Assembly (NCBI GenBank): GCA_012064415.1
Contig: SSNU01000234.1
Coordinates: 1 to 36,655, forward strand
Direction: 5' to 3'
Length of the DNA stretch: 36,655 nucleotides
Origin: Gyrodactylus bullatarudis
Lineage: Eukaryota > Platyhelminthes > Monogenea > Gyrodactylidea > Gyrodactylidae
Shown here: positions 10,410 through 20,708 of the stretch, in pieces
How positions within the stretch are numbered: position 1 is the first letter of the stretch
Layout: every line of letters starts with the position of its first letter
Program-made: the position numbers and the translations under genes
Notes under the pieces: generated by a model
Seen by the model: only the letters and a program-made list of their open reading frames with translations
Told to the model about the DNA's origin: nothing
The model's database searches: none

Positions 10410-11220
10410 GAGGAAAATATATTTAATGTACATTTCTTGAAGTATCATCAGTGGTAATTCTTCAAAAATGATATAAGTTAAAAGTTCATTCAGAATAATA
10501 ATTTACAAATCATGAAAGAAATAGTAAAAGTCAAAGAAAATAAGAATAAAATGCAAGCTGAAAAAACACCAAAACTCTCCAATAAATAGCAACAGTGGAG
10601 AGAAAAGTGAAAAAGCTTACATTGGCCAAGGTAATTGAAGATTATAGGAATAGTTTTTTTGAACACATAGATTAGGTTTATATAGGTTAATAAGAAATTT
10701 TTCTTTCACCCATACATCTATGCTGTCGTCATTGGGGTTTTTGTATAAAACGGAAAAATTAGAAACTGAAGCTGTATGATCTTCTTGTCTAAGGTGCCTA
10801 GTAACCGCAGTATCCTTCTTCAGATGATCCTCCGCTCGTGTAGATAATTTCCTAATAGTTCTACCTATATATGAGGCTCCACAATCACATTGGAATTAGT
10901 AAACTAATAGAGTTTTCTCCTCTAGCTTCAGCAAATCCTTATAAATCAAACTAAATAATCTCTGAGTTTTAAATACAATTTTCAATTGTATGTTATTATA
11001 ATGCTAATTGATGAGATCATTTAGCCTTCTTCTAATATCATTACTGAACCCATAACCTTTGAAGTTGAGCTTCATAAAAATAGTTGTTGTCTCCAATTCA
11101 TCTGTTTCGACAAACTCATTTCTATCCATAGATACATTCATGAATTTGTCAACAAATTTACCGGGATGACCATTTTCCTTCAGAATTAACTTCACGTTCT
11201 CTATTTCGTTAGACCATTCT
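10410..11220 (-). mobile_element. Penelope-like retroelement A: decayed RT tail plus GIY-YIG endonuclease and 3' tail
   Basis: Minus strand. 'LKENGHPGKFVDKF' to 'GYGFSNDIRRRLNDLIN' is the post-RT linker. In the same frame, after a TAG, comes 'KTQRLFSLIYKDLL..EKTLLVY', then TAA, then 'FQCDCGASYIGRTIRKLS', 'TRAEDHLKKDTAVTRHL' and 'VWVKEKFLINLYKPN'. The CxCGxxYIGRT...R...H pattern is the GIY-YIG nuclease fused to Penelope-type RTs. Two in-frame stops show that it is dead. Downstream (10430-10640) lies a tail shared with the palindrome at 18046-18615. Near its end ctgatga (10445-10451 on the minus strand) is followed eight bases later by gaaa, a hammerhead-like core. The RT catalytic part is missing. 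Confidence 0.78.
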
Positions 11221-11290
11221 CATCTTCATATCAATTAGGTTTATTTCGAGAGAGAAACTCTTTGATCTCTGTTTTTAGTTGAGCTACAGA

Positions 11291-11413
11291 TAATTCCATG
11301 AGTAAAAAGGGTTGATGCCAGTTATAAGAATATAGCGCTATTATTTCGTGGCATACTCATCAGCTTTTACATGCCCAGATTTATATAAAGAAAATTGTGT
11401 ACAAAATATTGGT
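11291..11413 (+). repeat. Left arm of a 123-bp inverted repeat flanking the PLE-B region
   Basis: taattccatgagtaaaa...acaaaatattggtt. It pairs with 13736-13858 in opposite orientation with only a handful of mismatches. It equals the 5' end of PLE-B in plus orientation, so it is a short inverted extra copy of that end, a known complexity of Penelope insertions. Its minus strand carries ctgatgag-tatgcca-cgaaa. Confidence 0.8.
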
Positions 11414-11463
11414 TTTAGCTCGCATTGGTTGTTCTCTGGTGCGTGTGTATACTAATAATATAG

Positions 11464-12217
11464 GGGAAGTTTACACTTGCAGTATCATTTTTTTCGTTTA
11501 TTTCATTTACAGTATAATAGACCGATGTTTTTTTACACTTATAGTATCATTATTTATTTTATTTTCTTCATCAGTATCAAAAGATGAAATAATTTCAGAA
11601 ACAGTTTAATACACCAATATATCCTTTCACTTTCAGTATCAATGATAATGAAAATTTACTGACACAGTATCATTTCACGTTATTTTTTTCAAATTTTTTT
11701 ATCATACTACTAATATTTTTCCAATTTTAACTTGAAATTTTTTTTGTATTTTGCAATTTTAACATCAAAAAATTTCGTAGAAAGCTTTATGCATAATTAG
11801 AAATTCAAGCAGCAAAAAAAATTTTCGTAGTGGAACAATAAAGGAATATAATCTTTTTAATCTACCAAATAAAAAATGGCTTCAAATTTTATTGAGTTGG
11901 TTACGCTATAGTTGATATAACTAATGTTAAAATTGCAAAATATTGCCAGGTTAAGATAGGAAAAATATTAGTAGTATGATAAAAAATTTTGAAAAAAATA
12001 ACGTGAAATGATACTGTGTCAGTAAATTTTCATTATCATTGATACTGAAAGTGAAAGGATATATTGGTGTATTAAACTGTTTCTGAAATTATTTCATCTT
12101 TTGATACTGATGAAGAAAATAAAATAAATAATGATACTATAAGTGTAAAAAAACATCGGTCTATTATACTGTAAATGAAATAAACGAAAAAAATGATACT
12201 GCAAGTGTAAATTTCCC
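11464..12217. mobile_element. 754-bp foldback (long inverted repeat) element
   Basis: Arms 11464-11765 and 11924-12217 are near-identical inverted copies around a spacer of about 160 bp. The ends are gggaagtttacacttgcagt and actgcaagtgtaaatttccc. The left arm carries six copies of the word cagtatca or a one-base variant (starts at 11480, 11510, 11542, 11572, 11634, 11665), mirrored in the right arm. It has no coding sequence, which fits a non-autonomous DNA transposon with long inverted repeats. I could not define a target-site duplication. A transcript through the intron could fold into one long hairpin. Confidence 0.75.
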
Positions 12218-12526
12218 AATCTATAGACTCTTCGGGATATACATGTAAGAGTTATATGTATCCCTATCACATTTGACTCTGTAATATGACTAATAGAAAT
12301 AACAATAGAAATTATGTACAAGGGGGTGGGTATTGTTACTGTAATTGAAAGCACAAAGTAATGTGAAAATATGAGGTATGAATATAATGGTTACAATATA
12401 TGTAATATGGGAAAAATATTTGGTGATCTTATTTTGTCCCATGTCATCGTCTGTTTCTTTTCCTTGGGGTTGATACAAGTGTTGGTTGCGAATTCGTCAG
12501 TGTTGGTCTTGGTAGTACCAGTGGTT

Positions 12527-13740
12527 TCACGAATTTCTTTTGGATACATAGATTTGGCTTTTGTATAATGCTTCAGCGGTTTTGAGAGCTGCCACGTTTT
12601 TCCCTGATTGTTTGTATATTATTTCAAATTTTAATGGGAAAACTTTTTCTGGACAGGTTCTCGTATGTTCCCTTATGGCTGTTGTGCCTGTATAGAGATG
12701 TTCATTGATTCTCTCTTCTAGTCTCCTATAAGTGTGTCCGATATATTCAGCTTGACAGAAACATCTGAATTTGTAGACAACATGAATTTGTTTTAGTGGG
12801 TCTAATTTATCTTTTAACTGGTTAGGGAATATTTTGTTGGTTTTGAAGAATATTTTCGCTTCTTCGTTCGGAAAAGTAGATTTGAAAACTTCTTGAAGTC
12901 TTTTCTTGTATATTTGGCATTTTTGGTCTCCTTTAAATGGTAGATACAAACAAGTTTTGGCCTCTTCTTCCTCTTGTACTCTGTTTTGTTCGATCCCTCT
13001 GTTTTTGTACGTATAGTTTATCATTGAATGAAAAAACTACATTTCTGCAACATAAGTTTATCAGTCTTCTCAATTTTGGACTTCTTAGTGGGAATTTTGG
13101 GACGACTTGTTTGGTTCTTTCAATGATATATTCGACTGTTTCTCCCAGAGGAATATTCGTGAAGAGAGATTCAACGTCCAAAGAGAACATTTTTGTGTTC
13201 TTTGAGTCCGTATTTTTGATTTTCTCAATAAACTCAAAAGTGTCTTTTATGCTGTAGTTGTTTTGATTATTGGAGTGAGTAGGTCTACTAACCACTTAGC
13301 GATTTTGTGTGTTGCTGATAGACTCATGTCTACTATTGGTCTGAATTTCATATTTCTTGAATCTTCTCCTTCTTTCATTTTATGAATCTTCGGAAGACCA
13401 TACATTCTGTTCGCATTGTTGTTTGTAGTTCTTAGTTCTTCAAACTTTCTTTTGTCTATGTTCTTTTGAGAGAGTAATAGCTTCAATTCTGTTTTACATT
13501 TAAGCTCTAAAGATTTCGGGTTGAAGTTAGTGATCTTCTGTGATGTTCTTTTGAATTTAGTTCTGTCCGATAGTATATTTTCCATTCCATGTAGATAGCC
13601 ACACTTCTTTATAAGGGCAAGACCCGTTCCTTTGTCTAGCTTGGTGATGACAATATCATTTCTTCTTTTGAGACGATTATTAGCTGTTTTATGTCTTCTC
13701 TGAAAATAGGGGAATTCAACTTTTTCCCTTAATATAACCA
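12527..13740 (-). mobile_element. Penelope-like retroelement B: RT with central deletion plus GIY-YIG endonuclease
   Basis: Minus strand, three frames. First: 'VEFPYFQRRHKTANNRLKRR', 'DIVITKLDKGTGLAL' (the DKG motif before PLE RTs), 'NRMYGLPKIHK' and 'FRPIVDMSLSATHKIAKWLV'. Second, after a frameshift near 13270: 'MFSLDVESLFTNIPL' (RT motif A) and 'VVFSFNDKLYVQK'. The motifs that should follow, including the YxDD active site, are absent. Third: 'EEEEAKTCLYLPFKGDQ', 'NQLKDKLDPLKQIHVVYK', then the GIY-YIG nuclease 'CFCQAEYIGHTYRRLEERI' and 'EHLYTGTTAIREHTRTC'. It is an internally deleted, non-autonomous copy. It is closer to the 'PYFQKRHKTANNRL' type than PLE-A is. It sits antisense in ACK intron 4. 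Confidence 0.85.
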
Positions 13741-13858
13741 ATATTTTGTACACAGTTTTCTTTATATGAATCTGGCACGTAAAAGCTGATGAGTATGCCA
13801 CGAAATAAAAGCGCTATATTCTTATAACTGGCATCAACCCTTTTTACTCATGGAATTA
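13736..13858 (-). repeat. Right arm of the 123-bp inverted repeat (5' end of PLE-B)
   Basis: Inverse of 11291-11413. The plus strand reads ctgatga (13786-13792), nine bases, then gaaa (13802-13805). The G-U/A-C ends of the nine bases could form a two-base-pair stem II, so it resembles a minimal hammerhead core. The core is antisense to the PLE-B coding strand. Confidence 0.7.
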
Positions 13859-13938
13859 GGTTTAATTTGAAAGAATTCCAAGGTTTTTTATTTTTTAAAG
13901 CCTCATACTTTCAAAAAATATCTTTTTATTCCGGTTAG

Positions 13939-14541
13939 GTTTTGTTAAAATGCCAGATGAGTACAAAACAGACGAATCAATTTACAATTATGCTTCAGCA
14001 AACTCTCTCGATTACTATTTCATATCAGATTTGAAAAATAATCAAACCAATTTCAAAATTGGAGGTCTAAAAGATCCTAGCTTCCCTCTTCATATGCCAT
14101 CGACTAGATTTACTAATGAAGAGAGATATATGCCATCAGCACCTCCTTTGGTGGAATCAGATACAGAAATGGATTTTCAAGATTTTGGCATTAAACCATC
14201 AGCTCCTTCAAATAGTGTCTTTAATTCGAATTTCGATATTAATGAAATTTATACAGCTTCCTTTGTTAATAACAATGATAACAATAAACAAATTCCTTGT
14301 ATATTTCCTCAAAAGATTTCAACTCAAAGTAGAAACGCAACTACTGGCGGGGATGCATTTCACGGCTTAAATTTAAAAAATTCATTTCAATCTTCCAAGT
14401 ACAATGACTGTATTTCTAGAAGTCTTAACGACTTTTCCTGCAACCAAAATCCTTTTAAAGTGGGTTATTTATTTTCTTGTTTTGTTTTTCATATGTATTA
14501 TATATTTTCTGTTTAGGAAGACGGTTTCTTTTCAACCAAAG
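13939..14541 (+). CDS. TNK2: ACK kinase gene, exons 5-6 (disordered linker with PSAP motifs)
   Basis: Exon 5 (13939-14459) and exon 6 (14517-14541, a 25-nt microexon) continue the gene from exon 4. Exon 4 leaves one base and exon 5 supplies 'GT', giving '..EKKL-S-FVKMPDEY..'. The intron between them (14460-14516) is 57 nt. The segment covers residues 561-742. It is low-complexity and rich in Ser and Asn. Residues 601-609, 'IGGLKDPSF', resemble the short 'LGGVKKPT' stretch I recall downstream of SH3/CRIB in vertebrate ACK1, supporting the assignment. Two PSAP tetrapeptides (626-629 in 'MPSAPPL', 647-650 in 'IKPSAPS') are the kind of motif bound by the TSG101 UEV domain of ESCRT-I. Whether they bind it here is inference. 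Exon 6 leaves phase 1, matched by exon 7. Confidence 0.78.
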
Positions 14542-15037
14542 GTTAGTGTAATTTGAAATTCTTGTCAAAAGTCTCTAGTAGTTAAGCATTTTTAATGCAT
14601 TAAATTTTGCCGATTATGTAAAATAATAAAGGATTGAAAATACGTTAAAACTTTTCATAGATCTTAAATTATTTATTCTTTCCCAATAATTCTGCATTTA
14701 ATTAGTCTTTATTAATTGATCCTTTTAAGAGTTAATTCCAAAATTGGCGTGCTTTTTCAAATTTATGCCAAAATAAGCAGATTGCAAAATTAAGATTTAT
14801 AAAAAGGTTATTTACTTCCTCTATTTGCCTAATCATAATTATAATAATTACACGGGTGGTGGCGTGGTCAGGAGATTTTTTTCAGACAATGCATTTCTGG
14901 TGCGAAATTTAATGCTGATTCCGAATCTTGCCTTTAAATTCAATTTCAACGTCTAGAAGCTGAGTTATAGACCCATATGCAAATATGCACAATTTTCTAG
15001 CTATTGAGTTGTAAAATGTCATTTTCATCGGATATCA
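14542..15037 (+). other. Start of ACK intron 6, no gene seen
   Basis: About 500 nt, AT-rich. gctgattccgaatct occurs near 14913, one of three copies of this word in the window. Nothing else can be supported. Confidence 0.5.
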
Positions 15038-16160
15038 TTGATAACTAGGGCGGTGAAAAAATCGCAAAATTTTTGATAAAATCGCAAAAAATCGCTATTT
15101 TTGTTTTGAAAAATCGCAAAAAAGTGGCATTTTCAAAAAACTCTATTTATTCGCATACAATATGAAATATTTTTGAAAAAGTTCTTTCTACATCTGCAGA
15201 TGTAGGATTACAGCCTATCAAATAATTGTATTTTTCAGGACTAATTTTATCATCCGTCATTTCAATGATTTTTGTCGCATCATTATCGCTCAGCCTTTCG
15301 TCCATGTACTCTTTTATTTTAAACGGATCTTCGTGGAAATCGATTTCCCCAATGATATCAAACGCCTTTTTGAGAGAAGTGCTTGGATTTTCAATTACTT
15401 TTATTGCACCAACCAATGAACCGTAACACCTTTGTATCTGTGCTAGATCTTTGCTGAGATCTTTGTTAGCTAATGCTCTTTTAACATTTGAAATGATAAT
15501 CCCATCGTCTTTCTCTTCTTGAAATATTTTCCTTACTGACAGAAGATTTTGGCAGTAGTAGTCTACAGCTTCAAGCCATGTTCCCCACCTAGTAGGTACT
15601 GGAGTTGGAGGTGCTGCTATATCTGAAAATAAATCTCTTCGGGATTTACATTTGACTGTCGCAGCTTTAACAGACGAGATAAGCCGATCAACATTCAGCA
15701 TAGATTCTTTGACTATCATTGAGCAGTTGTGAAGAAGATGAGCAAAACAGGTTATATGAGATAGCATTTCATATTCCATTTTCAAGTGAAGTTTGGCTTT
15801 CATCATGTAACTCGCTGCATCTGATAGTAGAAGAAGAAAGTTTTTACTATCAATATTGAAAAATTCAATAACGGTTTTGATAGATTAGAATTAATATTTA
15901 ACTCTTATCGAAATCTCAGCCAATGAAACTACAGAAGGCTCATGTAAATATCCGAATAAAGAAAATGATTCAACTAGTAACCGAATGAATGTAAAAAAAG
16001 GGTACTTAGACATGATTACTCGATGCTTAATCTAGTTGTCTTCTTTTGTTATCTAATAGAAGAAAAAGAAAAAAATCGCAAAAAAATAGAAAATTGTTAA
16101 AAAATCGCAAAAAAATAGAAAATTGTTAAAAAATCGCAAATTTACTGCCATATTGATAAC
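15038..16160 (-). mobile_element. hAT DNA transposon copy with 8-bp target-site duplication
   Basis: Flanked by identical 8-bp direct repeats ttgataac (15038-15045 and 16153-16160), the size typical of hAT elements. The element itself is 15046-16152 (1107 bp). Terminal inverted repeats are TAGGGCGGTGAAA on the left and TATGGCAGTAAAT (inverse of the right end), imperfect. Both sub-terminal regions carry many copies of aaaatcgcaaaa. A partial transposase (15147-15884) lies inside on the minus strand, so the element is an internally shortened or decayed copy. Two small relatives with the same TAGGG.GG ends are at 19446-19987 and 23311-23488. Confidence 0.85.
15147..15884 (-). pseudogene. hAT transposase, C-terminal half
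   Basis: Open on the minus strand from 15884 (just after an in-frame TAA) to the stop at 15147. 'SKNFLLLLSDAASYM' is the RNase H-like strand with a catalytic Asp. 'HITCFAHLLHNC' is the CxxH region, 'VPTRWGTWLEAVDYY' the next conserved block, and 'GCNPTSADVERTFSKIF' the hATC dimerisation motif (usually P-S-S-A-x-V-E-R-x-F-S). The N-terminal BED zinc finger and first catalytic Asp are missing. The region between the tryptophan block and the C-terminus is much shorter than in full hAT transposases, so it is unlikely to be active. Confidence 0.85.
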
Positions 16161-17974
16161 ATAGCAACAAAATTAGTATCATTAAAAAGAAGAATAGATA
16201 AGGAATCGAATGGTAACCGTTTTATAGGTATTATTCAATTAACTGTCCCCGTAAAAGAGCTCAGAAGTATAATATATGCTAAATTTTTTATATTCAATAT
16301 GTGTTGATTTAACAAATGAATCTGATTTACTCAAAAACTGAGAAAGGTATTTTAGTTTTTTTTCGACAATCTTGAATAAAATCTTTTTCTCTACAAAATT
16401 CTATTCAACCATTTTTTATAATTACCTCAAATTTCGGTAGTTATTAGCTAATTTCATTTGCTAAATTTTAAATTTTAGCTATATTTAATTCTTTATTCTG
16501 ATTGGTTCATTTAAAAACATAATTTAACCAATGAAATCAGTTTGTTCAAGTTTTCTTCACAAATACAACAGATCATGATAAAATCGATAGTCTTATGAAT
16601 GAATTTACGTTGTATATTTTATTAAAAAATTTAAGAAACAACAGTTTATTAGAATTTTTTGAAAAATAAAATAGATCATGAAAAATTCGTGATTTTTATG
16701 AATTAATTTACTGTGTTTTAAACAGAAAAATTTTATTATTACAGTATTACTGTATATTATACGGTGTATAATGTTTATTAGATTAATGATAATAATTTTT
16801 TATTTTCAAACTGTAGTTATCAGGTTTATAGAGTTTATTTAATCTAAACAATACACTGGTAAATGAATTACGATCCTAAAAAGGATTGTACCAATCAGAG
16901 TTCGTTACTTTCAAGTATAATCGAGCCTGCTCTGTGGACTCTTTTTCTCTAATTATAATTATAAATCGTAATGGGAAATTTAAGGAGACTTACGAAAGTT
17001 TATCCCCCTTCAAAAGGATTGTTATGAGTTATTCAAGAGATTTCTTGAAAAGCATGTATTTTTCATTAAAACATGGAATAAGAACTTAATAGGGTAGAAA
17101 AAATAATCAATAATATCCACTAAAATTTACATTTGAAACAAAATCACGGCTTAAAAAAAAGATATTCCATAGATTTCTTCACGATTCTAGACTGAAATCT
17201 TTCGCTCATTCTATTGAGCATACTTTCAAGGAAATTGGATTTTATCTTCTGAATCGAATTGAACAGTTTTTATGTCCCGTTTTTTAATAAAAAATTAGCA
17301 TGTTTTTTATAACCAATCAGAATAGAGTACCTTCAAACAAACAATCATCTCGCTAACTCAAAAAATGAGGAAGTTCATAGATATGAATGAAATGACATGC
17401 TATTATAATAGAGTATTATTTTAATGCATTATCTTCAAAATAATAGATTTTTAGAACCTATGACTCTGAACCCTGATGACATAGCGGAAAAAATTATAGT
17501 TCTAAATGGTTTTCATAACAGAAGGAATTGGGAGTTAAAATAAGTATTTTAATACTTTTTGAGGCTCTAGTAATTACTAATTAGTATGTATAACAGTAAT
17601 TTTGCTAATTTCTGATATCATAAATAGAATTTCAATATGATTTAGGTATTCTTTTTTCTTAGCTCTGTGTTAACCGAAAAAATTTTGCTATTTCTTTGTT
17701 ATTAAAACATGAAATGCCTTTTTTTGCGAACATATTCATACTACATATCAGATATTTCAGATAGAATTTTTAATTTGTATTGTAAGATTTATCTATGCTA
17801 TTTTTTTCTAGCGAATGCTGAGATTTTTCCAACATATTCTCTGGAAGAAGCCAGCATTGTGCTTTGGGTACCGTACTATGGTACTACCATAGTTACAAAG
17901 CTCATATTTCATCTCAGGCTTTAAATTCTCTATTCTCTGCTTCTTCATCTAAAATTCCATGAAAAATGTTCATC
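16161..17974 (+). other. ACK intron 6, featureless stretch
   Basis: About 1.8 kb of AT-rich sequence. A weak direct duplication is visible: agatcatga...tatgaat.aattta at about 16570 and again at about 16673. Short open frames here (for example 16886-17089 and 17709-17924) show no family resemblance and start without context. I see no gene. Confidence 0.55.
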
Positions 17975-18615
17975 AAATATGTATAATGAATGAGTAATTC
18001 ACGTTGTTTATCAAAAACGTCCGAGTATCCACTTAAATTCATAATTTGGGAATGTGTAAGAAAGAAATATATTTACAAACCATATACGTATTTCTTAAAG
18101 CATCATCAGTGGCATTGCTTTAAAAATGATAAAAGTTAAAAGATTCATTCAAGATAATATTTTACAAATAATGAAAGAAATATTAGTAAAAGATGAATAA
18201 AATTAGAATAATATGTAAGCTGAAAAACACCAAAACTCTCCAATAAATAGCAACAGTGGAGAGAAAAGTGAAGAAGCTCACATAGGCCAGTGGAGTTGAA
18301 GGTTATTAATATTATTAATTATTCTGTTAAGAATAGTTTTTTTGATAGTTATTCTTAACCTTCAACTCCACTGGCCTATGTGAGCTTCTTCACTTTTCTC
18401 TCCACTGTTGCTATTTATTGGAGAGTTTTGGTGTTTTTCAGCTTACATATTATTCTAATTTTATTCATCTTTTACTAATATTTCTTTCATTATTTGTAAA
18501 ATATTATCTTGAATGAATCTTTTAACTTTTATCATTTTTAAAGCAATGCCACTGATGATGCTTTAAGAAATACGTATATGGTTTGTAAATATATTTCTTT
18601 CTTACACATTCCCAA
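17975..18615. repeat. Near-perfect palindrome of two PLE tails, with an adjoining terminal block
   Basis: Arms 18046-18305 and 18356-18615 are exact or near-exact reverse complements (260 bp each) around a 50-bp spacer. The arm sequence (for example ctccactgttgctatttatt and ggagagttttggtgtttttc) matches the 3' tail of Penelope-like element A (10430-10640), so two PLE tails lie head to head. Near the outer ends ctgatga (18552-18558) is followed eight bases later by gaaa. To the left, 17975-18045 continues the terminal block (acgtccgagtatccacttaa, inverted), also seen at 2450-2520. The right arm lacks that continuation. Confidence 0.82.
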
Positions 18616-18633
18616 AATATGTATAATAAACAT

Positions 18634-19147
18634 TAGGGATAACTTTTTAAAATAAGTAATTTTTTTCCTAGCACTCATTCGATAGAATATTTAAAGGCGG
18701 TTCTAATCATGCATAACACTAGTAGGTTCTGAGAAAGTCCTAGGGGTGTTGTAAATAGGTTGAATGATTATCCTATATAAATGTATTGAAAAAGTCGAAA
18801 AACCCATTATTTTCAAATTTTTGAAAGCTATAAATAATCAATCTTAGAATAAATTCTTGTTGAAAGCTGATTATTTGTCAAAGCCAACCATGTAGATCAG
18901 ATATTTTCTTGAATCAATCGAAAATACCATGGATTGCTCTAGAAAATGTATACACTACTTAGAAGTAGTGGGATTTAGTTTCGTGAAAAAATGCAATTTT
19001 TTAAAACTTTATTGTATTGACATCACCCCTCGGAAAAGGTTTCATCTAAGAGAAATTTCACACCTAGATTCCTTAAATACTAAAGCATCTTTATTTATGT
19101 AGGCATCTGTGAATTTTCGAAAAATTCTTCTTAAATAGTTATCCCTA
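18634..19147. mobile_element. 514-bp MITE with TA ends
   Basis: Terminal inverted repeats TAGGGATAACTTTTTAA and, from the right, TAGGGATAACTATTTAA. They start and end with TA, as expected when a Tc1/mariner-type element duplicates TA on insertion. No coding sequence. A small hairpin, cactacttagaagtagtg, lies in the middle (about 18952-18969). Confidence 0.65.
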
Positions 19148-19445
19148 ATACACATTGTATATGCTGTAGCTAACTCGTAGTTGAATGGTCTAAGGGGAAT
19201 AAAATAGATCAAGTGTAATTATTAATTTTAATTTAATTTAGCAGAGCAATTGCTGCTAATTCGTACTGAAAAGATCAAGACTTATCTTTTGTATCATTCA
19301 ACCTTGGAGTTTCCGTACTCGATAGGTTTTCAATTTAATTTAATTTTGTTTAATTTTCGAGTTTTACCTGTGTAAATTTTAATACAAATTAGCTGAGCAC
19401 TCCCTGCTAGTTTATACTGATTAGTAATCAGTGATTACTAATTAG
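19148..19445. repeat. Diverged direct duplication
   Basis: Two related blocks about 150 bp apart: tttagcagagcaattgctgc followed by taattcgtactga (from about 19237), and attagctgagcactccctgc followed by tagtttatactga (from about 19388). Each contains a short self-complementary centre. No coding potential. Origin unknown. Confidence 0.45.
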
Positions 19446-19987
19446 TAGGATGGTCAGAGAATGGCAATAATTTCACAAAAAAGTAGCTTTTTATTCTTAA
19501 AAATAGCAATATCCTAAATTCCCCATTTTAAAAATTCACTTCTTCACTAATAGTTTATTTATTGACATCTACTATTTGATGATATTTTGTCTTGTTGAAA
19601 CTTTGATTCATCCGTATGATGAAACCCATGACCAATGAAAATAAACGATTTACTCTGGTTGGTTTAAAAATAATTATCCAATAGTTTTCGAGTCAAATCA
19701 AAAATTTTCTTCATTCCTATAGACGATGACAGGGTTCAACGAGTTCGAAATTTAAATATTTGGTTATTCAGATTTTATCATGGATAAGAAAGAAACGCAT
19801 TTTATTTGTATTTTTTGATATTTAACATGGTCTGGTGAAAAAATTAAGAAGCTAAGAATAGCAGATTATTAACAAAATTATTTCAGAAACTAAAACAGAG
19901 ACAAAAATATGCTTTACATCATTTTAATCAGATTTCATTGCATATTAACATACTAAAAAGAGCAAAAATAGCATTTTGACCGCCCTA
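19446..19987. mobile_element. 542-bp hAT-family MITE
   Basis: Left end TAGGATGGTCAGAG and right end (inverse) TAGGGCGGTCAAAA, matching the terminal repeats of the hAT element at 15046-16152. The interior carries words such as aaaaatagca instead of a transposase. The flanking octamers ctaattag and caaaataa agree at only five of eight positions, so any target duplication has decayed. Confidence 0.6.
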
Positions 19988-20103
19988 CAAAATAATAGGC
20001 ATCAAGTACGAGTTAGTAGTTCAGTACGAATCTATGTCAATTTGGCATTAGTATTTGAACAATTTTCAAATTTTTCACAAATATATTTTATTCGGAAATA
20101 AAC

Positions 20104-20634
20104 TAAGCTTCGGGAAATTCCTGATACTATAAATTCCTGAAAATTTATTTCTACAAATTTGCAGAAATAAAGAATTTTAAATAGAAAAATTTATATTTTT
20201 GATAATAGATAATTTGTTTATGCTCACATTTCGGATGTTTCAAGGCTTTGGAATCTAAGAATCCATTTTGTGCATCTGAAGAACAATCATTCTGGATAAT
20301 ATCATTTCCATTTTTAAGAGACGAAGGTCTCAAAACAGTAACTTTCTAGCTATTTATCTTCTCACCAGAGACGATCTTATAATTATAATGGGAAAAATTT
20401 TCCTAGAAAATATCAAACATTAATTTACTCAATAAAATAACACCACGAAAAACGATTCTTGAGAAACGATTCATAGAAGAAGATTTTCTGGTAATTACAG
20501 TAACTCATTTATAGATTTTTCAAAATTTCGCATTTCTTTAAAAATGCCTATAGAATTTCTATAAATTAAAATCATTTGAAATTTATTTTATAGAATCAAA
20601 CTTTTTCACAGATTCAGGAATTTTCCGAAGCTTA
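20104..20634. mobile_element. 531-bp MITE with 21-bp terminal inverted repeats
   Basis: 20104-20124 (taagcttcgg..attcctga) and 20614-20634 are inverted repeats agreeing at 20 of 21 positions. There is no coding sequence inside. It ends only 75 bp upstream of ACK exon 7. The superfamily is unknown; the terminal TA could be a duplicated target site. Confidence 0.65.
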
Positions 20635-20708
20635 AAATAAACTAATTGTGACACCATTCAAAATAAACCTTTGTGTTTTTATACTTTAAAATCATACTTT
20701 TAATAAAG

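Noticed and set aside
11004..12354. Small open frames between the two PLEs as genes
   Set aside because: The frame at 11004-11195 is part of PLE-A, and the others overlap the palindrome or PLE flanks.
16000..16150. CRISPR-like array (repeated aaaatcgcaaaaaaatagaaa)
   Set aside because: A few short A-rich repeats within the sub-terminal region of a hAT element, in an animal nuclear genome; no spacers or cas genes.
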